A stretch of DNA of 64,000 nucleotides from Timema cristinae. Lineage: Eukaryota; Arthropoda; Insecta; Phasmatodea; Timematidae. Each line of letters starts with the position of its first letter. The first letter of the stretch is position 1. Made by a program: the position numbers and the translations under genes. Shown piece after piece: positions 59,981-64,000 of this stretch. The stretch lies in the NCBI GenBank assembly GCA_039000515.1, contig JBCFYV010000012.1, forward strand, positions 10,494,676 to 10,558,675. The letters are read 5' to 3'. The notes under the pieces were generated by a model, which was not told the DNA's origin, searched no databases, and saw only the letters and a program-made list of their open reading frames with translations.

Positions 59981-60387
59981 TAGGGTGAAGGAAACATCGT
60001 ATTAGAAGAATAAAAGAGTGAAGTGAGTGGTACGGGAAGCCAGAAAGGATTGAATGCAAAAATGGACAGAAATGCTGGCACGGTACGTGGAAGTAAGTAA
60101 GAAGGGTTGAGGAAGAAACAAGGCAACACATCAGGTGTGGATAAACTGACTGTGGAAGTGATAATAGCTGCAGGGGCAGCAGAAATACAATGTTTATACA
60201 GAGTGCTGAGAGTTATTTGGAAGGAAAACAAGGTTCCTGGAAGACTAAAAAGGGAGTTTTAATACCTATTTTCAAGAAAGAAGCATGAAGAGGTGTACAA
60301 ATTATAGGGGATAACACTGATGTGCCACTTTACAAACATTTATAATATGATATTGGAAAAGAGGATAAGAAATAAAATGAAAGGAAG

Positions 60388-60790
60388 ATGAAAGGGACAG
60401 AGGTCTACAATAACTCGATCTTTGCTATACAACAGCTGGTGGAAAGAAGGTATGAATTTGGGAAATACTTGACAATGGTATTTATGAATATAGAGAAGGC
60501 ATATGATAGCGTGGATAGAAATAAAGTTTGGAAAGTGATGGAGGAGGCCAAAGTGGAAAGAGGAATTTTAATTAGAGTGAAACGCATGCATGAGAATAAC
60601 AGGAGTGTCGTTAGGATGAAGATTAAGAATGTGGAGTGGTTCCAAATAAAAAATTAAGTGAAGAAGTGCCTTCTCACCACTACTATTTGTAATCGTAATG
60701 GAAATAATCATAATATTTGCTGATGACTTAATATTATGGGGGGAGAAGGAAGAGGAAGTACAAGAACAGCTACAAGAATGGAATGGATGG
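60388..60790 (+). pseudogene. LINE reverse transcriptase fingers and palm
   Basis: An 89-codon frame holding FMNIEKAYDSVDR (first catalytic Asp region), a stop after 60654, a deletion, then the FADDLILWG active site in another frame. Incomplete and inactive. Confidence 0.82.
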
Positions 60791-61586
60791 TGTAGAGCTG
60801 AGAAAATTACAGAACGTATAATATCTTGGAAGCGTGGTTGAGGCGAAAGGTGGAATTAAAGATGATCTAATAAAAAGAGGACAGCCGGGAGAGTTTGTAT
60901 AGGTGTGTAAGAGTCCAGCTATGGAGAAGAGAAGTGCCCTATAAGTGTAAGGTAATATTGTACAGGGTGTACTTTATACCCATTGTCACATATGCAGCAG
61001 AAACATGGACAGTAAATCTAAGAGACTCTGGAAAAAGTAGAGGCTATAGGAATGGATTTTGCGAGGAGCATGTTAGCTGTCACAAGGAGAAACAAGACTA
61101 GGAATGAAGTTATCCAGGAAAGAGTGGATACAAGGAGTACATGAGATAGTAGAGGAAGTGAGAGTTAGATGGCATGTAATGAGGATGGAGAAGTAGAGGA
61201 TGCAAAGAAAGAGAGTGGATGGAGAGATAATAGAAGCAATTAAAGGAGAAAATCAAGGTGGAAATGATGATGATAGATGACTTCAGCACTGCATATTAAC
61301 CAGTTTGAAGTATGATCTACTATGAATTGTTTAATGTTAGCAAGTGCCTTACTAGTTGTCACAGTGTCTATGGCTTTAGGTTTGTTATATATGGTACTTG
61401 ATTGCTGGTGACAGGAAGGTCAAGCTTTGAATCTGGAAGTGGTTTTTCACATATGATTTAGTAATGTGTCATTATCATCTTCTCCCTATACTAATGCATG
61501 TAATACACTCCTCACTCCTATTCCATTAAGCTTTTAAATATACCTTGTGCTTTAATATATAACACACACAGACACACACGTTACCA

Positions 61587-62054
61587 TCCAAACCTGATTT
61601 CAGGACAGACTAGATTGGACTAGGCTGAATTGATGCGTCCTGCCATTTGTAGAATAAACCGATATAGCCTAATGTTTCTAGGCAGTACTAGTTTTCATTC
61701 TTCTTTCCATACAATGAATCGACCTTGGACAGGTTTCATCATTTATATTTCGCACACAAATGTTGTCAGCTAACCTAACCTAACCTAACCTTGGCCTAAT
61801 AAAATTGTAGGATATACTAATTTATCCTATGAGCTACACCAAAATTTCAGGATTAATGATTTTAAACCAGGTTTAGATTAGGTTGCACAGTCTGTGCACG
61901 ATAAACATGTCCAAGATTGACTCATCCTATGGGTTAAGAAGGATGAAAACTAGCATTTCCTGAAAATATCAGGCTATACCGATTTAGCCTACAAGTGGCA
62001 GGATGTACCGATTCAGACTAGTACGATCTAGTTTTTCCTGGAATTGGGTTTGGA
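61587..62054. mobile_element. Fold-back element with about 155-bp arms
   Basis: The left arm 61587-61741 is the imperfect inverse of about 61900-62054 (ccaaacctgatttcagg against ccaaacccaattccagg; cgtcctgccatttgtag against catcctgccacttgtag). The loop contains four CCTAA units. No coding capacity. Confidence 0.85.
61770..61790. repeat. Interstitial telomere-type repeat (CCTAA)4
   Basis: Four tandem CTAAC units, the complement of the TTAGG repeat found at most arthropod telomeres. It lies in the loop of the fold-back element. Confidence 0.85.
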
Positions 62055-62685
62055 CTATGATATATACACACAATTAAAGCTAGCAAAATAGTGTAAACTT
62101 GTAAATAGTGGACCAAATATTTTCTAGCAAACTTTAATTTTAAATGATTTTATTGATACAGATTAGTTCTGGTAAAACCAGACATCGCTTGTAAATTGGC
62201 CTCAGCGCTTTATACGAATGAGAGAAGGAATCTCTATTTTTATATTACTGTTAAAAATTAAAAAAAAAATGTCACTTGGCTTGAGTTGTTAAATAGTAAA
62301 TATATTCATCAACACCACCCAGAATCGAACCAAAATCCCCTTATACTCTTTTAATCACTTAAATACAGGTCTGGACAGTCATAGCTAGTCAAATAAGTCA
62401 CTAATTACTAAAGATGGATTCAATTTTTTTTAATCCAAGTAAAACAAATTGATTAATGTGTTAAAGGATTTAGTCCACTTTTATAATGTTCCTTAAAGGA
62501 CAAAGATCACAATCTAAATACATAGTTTAGTTAGCACATTGGCAATTAGTATTTGTTCCATCTTCCGGCCTCCCATCTGGTCTACAAATTAATTGGGTAA
62601 AGCTACAAAATTAGAGACATTATACATTTTGAGTGTATTTGCTTAGAAATTACATTTAGAGTGCTAATCTCAATAAAAGCAGGCA

Positions 62686-62785
62686 AAAAAATGTTTTTTT
62701 TTTTTTACTTTTAGACAATACACTGCTTAAAAAAGTTTTTTTTTTTACTTTTAGACAATACGCTGCTGAAAGTGTGATTGCCAGT
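62686..62785 (+). repeat. Direct duplication of a 48-50 bp unit
   Basis: Two copies of a T-run followed by acttttagacaatacactgc, differing at one base in the shared part. Confidence 0.85.
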
Positions 62786-63099
62786 GTACTTGGTCATCAA
62801 ATGAATTCAAAACTGCAGAAAGAAGTTTGATGAACTATTTTAAGAAGATTTTTTATTGACCTGCTTTATTTAAAACTACCAAAAATTACATCAGGAAAAA
62901 TAGTAGTCAATACAAGAAACATGTTGTTTATTCACTGTAGTGAATGAAACAGACTGGTTATCACATAATAGCTTCTGAAACTGAAGCAATTAGACAAGAT
63001 TAAATAGTAAATAAAAACAAAGGTAAGGATTCTAGGAAGAAGAAAACGTGGAAGATGGGAATGCAGTATGAAAACTCTGTTTGCCATGAAGAATTAACA

Positions 63100-64000
63100 C
63101 CAATATTTATCAAATAAACACAGTTTCACATTTTTTATAATTATTTTATAAAACATAAAAAGTTTTGATATCCAACAAATATAACTAGGAAAAACTCCCC
63201 TGGTACAAATAAGCATTGTTGGGCTACAGGAAGCGGCGAGGCAGGCAATACGGAGCCACTTCCCGACACCCAAGACACACGGTACAAAAATTAGAAAAAT
63301 GTACAAAAATTCATAAAAATAGTAGGTAGTGGTTGAAATGCACACAAAGTACCCCGTTATCAATATTACCATACTAAGAAGTGCTTCTTTCTAAAATAGA
63401 GTGAACTAGAATAGTAGAGTGATTACTATAGTCAAGAGAACAAGGGCCTCAAACCCTGCTTCAACTCAACAAATTTTACACTACTTTTGAGGGGTACTTT
63501 TTCTTCCATCCCCTTGCCGTGGTGTCCTCATGTCGGGGGCAAAAGTTTTTAGTTCCCTACACCGCATTCCCTCGGTAGGTCAATCAGGTGACCGCTATCT
63601 CCGAATTAAAGCATATCTGTATTGCATAAGACCCTGCCCGCCCTTCTAACCTCTATCAAACAACGCACAAGTTATAAAATAATATTGCACTAGGTAGCGT
63701 GACTAAGTAGGAAAATATCAAGCTATCACTCTGTCAAACAAAGTGTTATCATCACATCTATCACAATCGAGACTAACCAGGATAACCTATGACTATGCGC
63801 GACATCTCCCTCAACACTCTCGAACCATGTGACCCGCCCAGGGGATGGACAGTGCCCATGACATCAGGACTAAGGCAATTAATTCATAAAGATTACTAGC
63901 AAGTCGAGGATGGAGGGTCAATAGTAAAAAATCACTGCAGGATAGAAACACTGCAAACCATACAAAAATTTCCAAGTATACCCAAAAAGGGGACGAATTT
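63100..64000. other. Unassigned, GC-richer right edge
   Basis: The patch 63215-63290 (cggcgaggcaggcaatacgg) and 63480-63860 stand out in composition. No coding frame above 92 codons and no repeat end was recognised. It could be untranslated sequence of a neighbouring gene. Confidence 0.3.

Larger units (their letters stand above)
58600..61290 (+). mobile_element. Non-LTR retrotransposon relic (APE-type LINE)
   Basis: The 5' part (58600-59030) has no clear frame. Endonuclease start: LGTLNIDTLTGRVKEI-like at 59040-59090. Endonuclease end: NSDHRLLVADIKGW (59702-59743). RT follows in broken frames: TMVFMNIEKAYDSVDRNKVW (60475-60530), FADDLILWGEKEEEVQEQL (about 60715-60772), then YKCKVILYRVYFIPIVTYAA with AETWTVN near 60940-61020. 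This is the APE-RT order of RTE/CR1-like LINEs; the clade is not settled. Many stops, frame changes and deletions between blocks. Confidence 0.85.

Noticed and set aside
58729..60231. Long minus-strand frames up to 194 codons
   Set aside because: They are antisense to the plus-strand LINE, purine-rich on that strand, giving Ser/Leu/Pro-rich shadow translations.

Overview
This is an AT-rich, intron- and transposon-dominated stretch of an animal nuclear genome, most likely an arthropod. The evidence is a proteasome-subunit protein of arthropod type with an additional middle UIM, a short run of TTAGG-type telomere repeat (61770-61790), Penelope-like, gypsy, hAT and non-LTR relics, several tRNA-derived SINE families, and no prokaryotic gene organisation. 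I cannot name the species.

The one host gene I can establish is PSMD4 (Rpn10/S5a), the ubiquitin receptor of the 26S proteasome, on the minus strand. Eight exons, all with GT-AG introns, lie between 47384 (start codon) and 10719. They encode about 307 residues: a complete VWA domain and three UIM helices. The C-terminal exon(s) are missing and should lie left of base 1. About 0.9 kb of coding sequence is spread over more than 36 kb because the introns are packed with mobile DNA. Exon 7 has two in-frame acceptors 21 bp apart, and choosing the upstream one would insert seven residues into the core of UIM1.

Layout. 1-4885: a fairly young Ty3/gypsy element on the minus strand, cut by the window edge. 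It has a 715-bp 5' LTR, a tRNA-Lys-type primer site, a Gag with two tandem PHD-type zinc fingers, a -1 frameshift signal, and pol with a few breaks. It appears to be inserted in an older gypsy element (plus strand, 4886-7297). 7298-10718 (rest of PSMD4 intron 8): a MITE, a Penelope-like relic, and a MITE carrying a SINE. 10872-28402 (intron 7): a long hairpin with hammerhead-like motifs, a CpG-rich PIF/Harbinger-like element with two SINEs, two inverted copies of a self-similar repeat, a 45-bp minisatellite, a hAT MITE, and a 4-kb TTAA-flanked element with a 140-bp tandem array. 32339-42481 (intron 3): a nest of SINE, hAT element, second hAT element and SINE. 43522-47358 (intron 1): a long-TIR element. 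47385-64000: upstream of PSMD4, with relics of two more hAT lineages, SINEs, a decayed non-LTR retrotransposon (58600-61290) and a fold-back element containing telomere-like repeats. I find no second host gene. Two GC-richer segments near 52.85-53.6 kb and 63.2-63.9 kb are unexplained.
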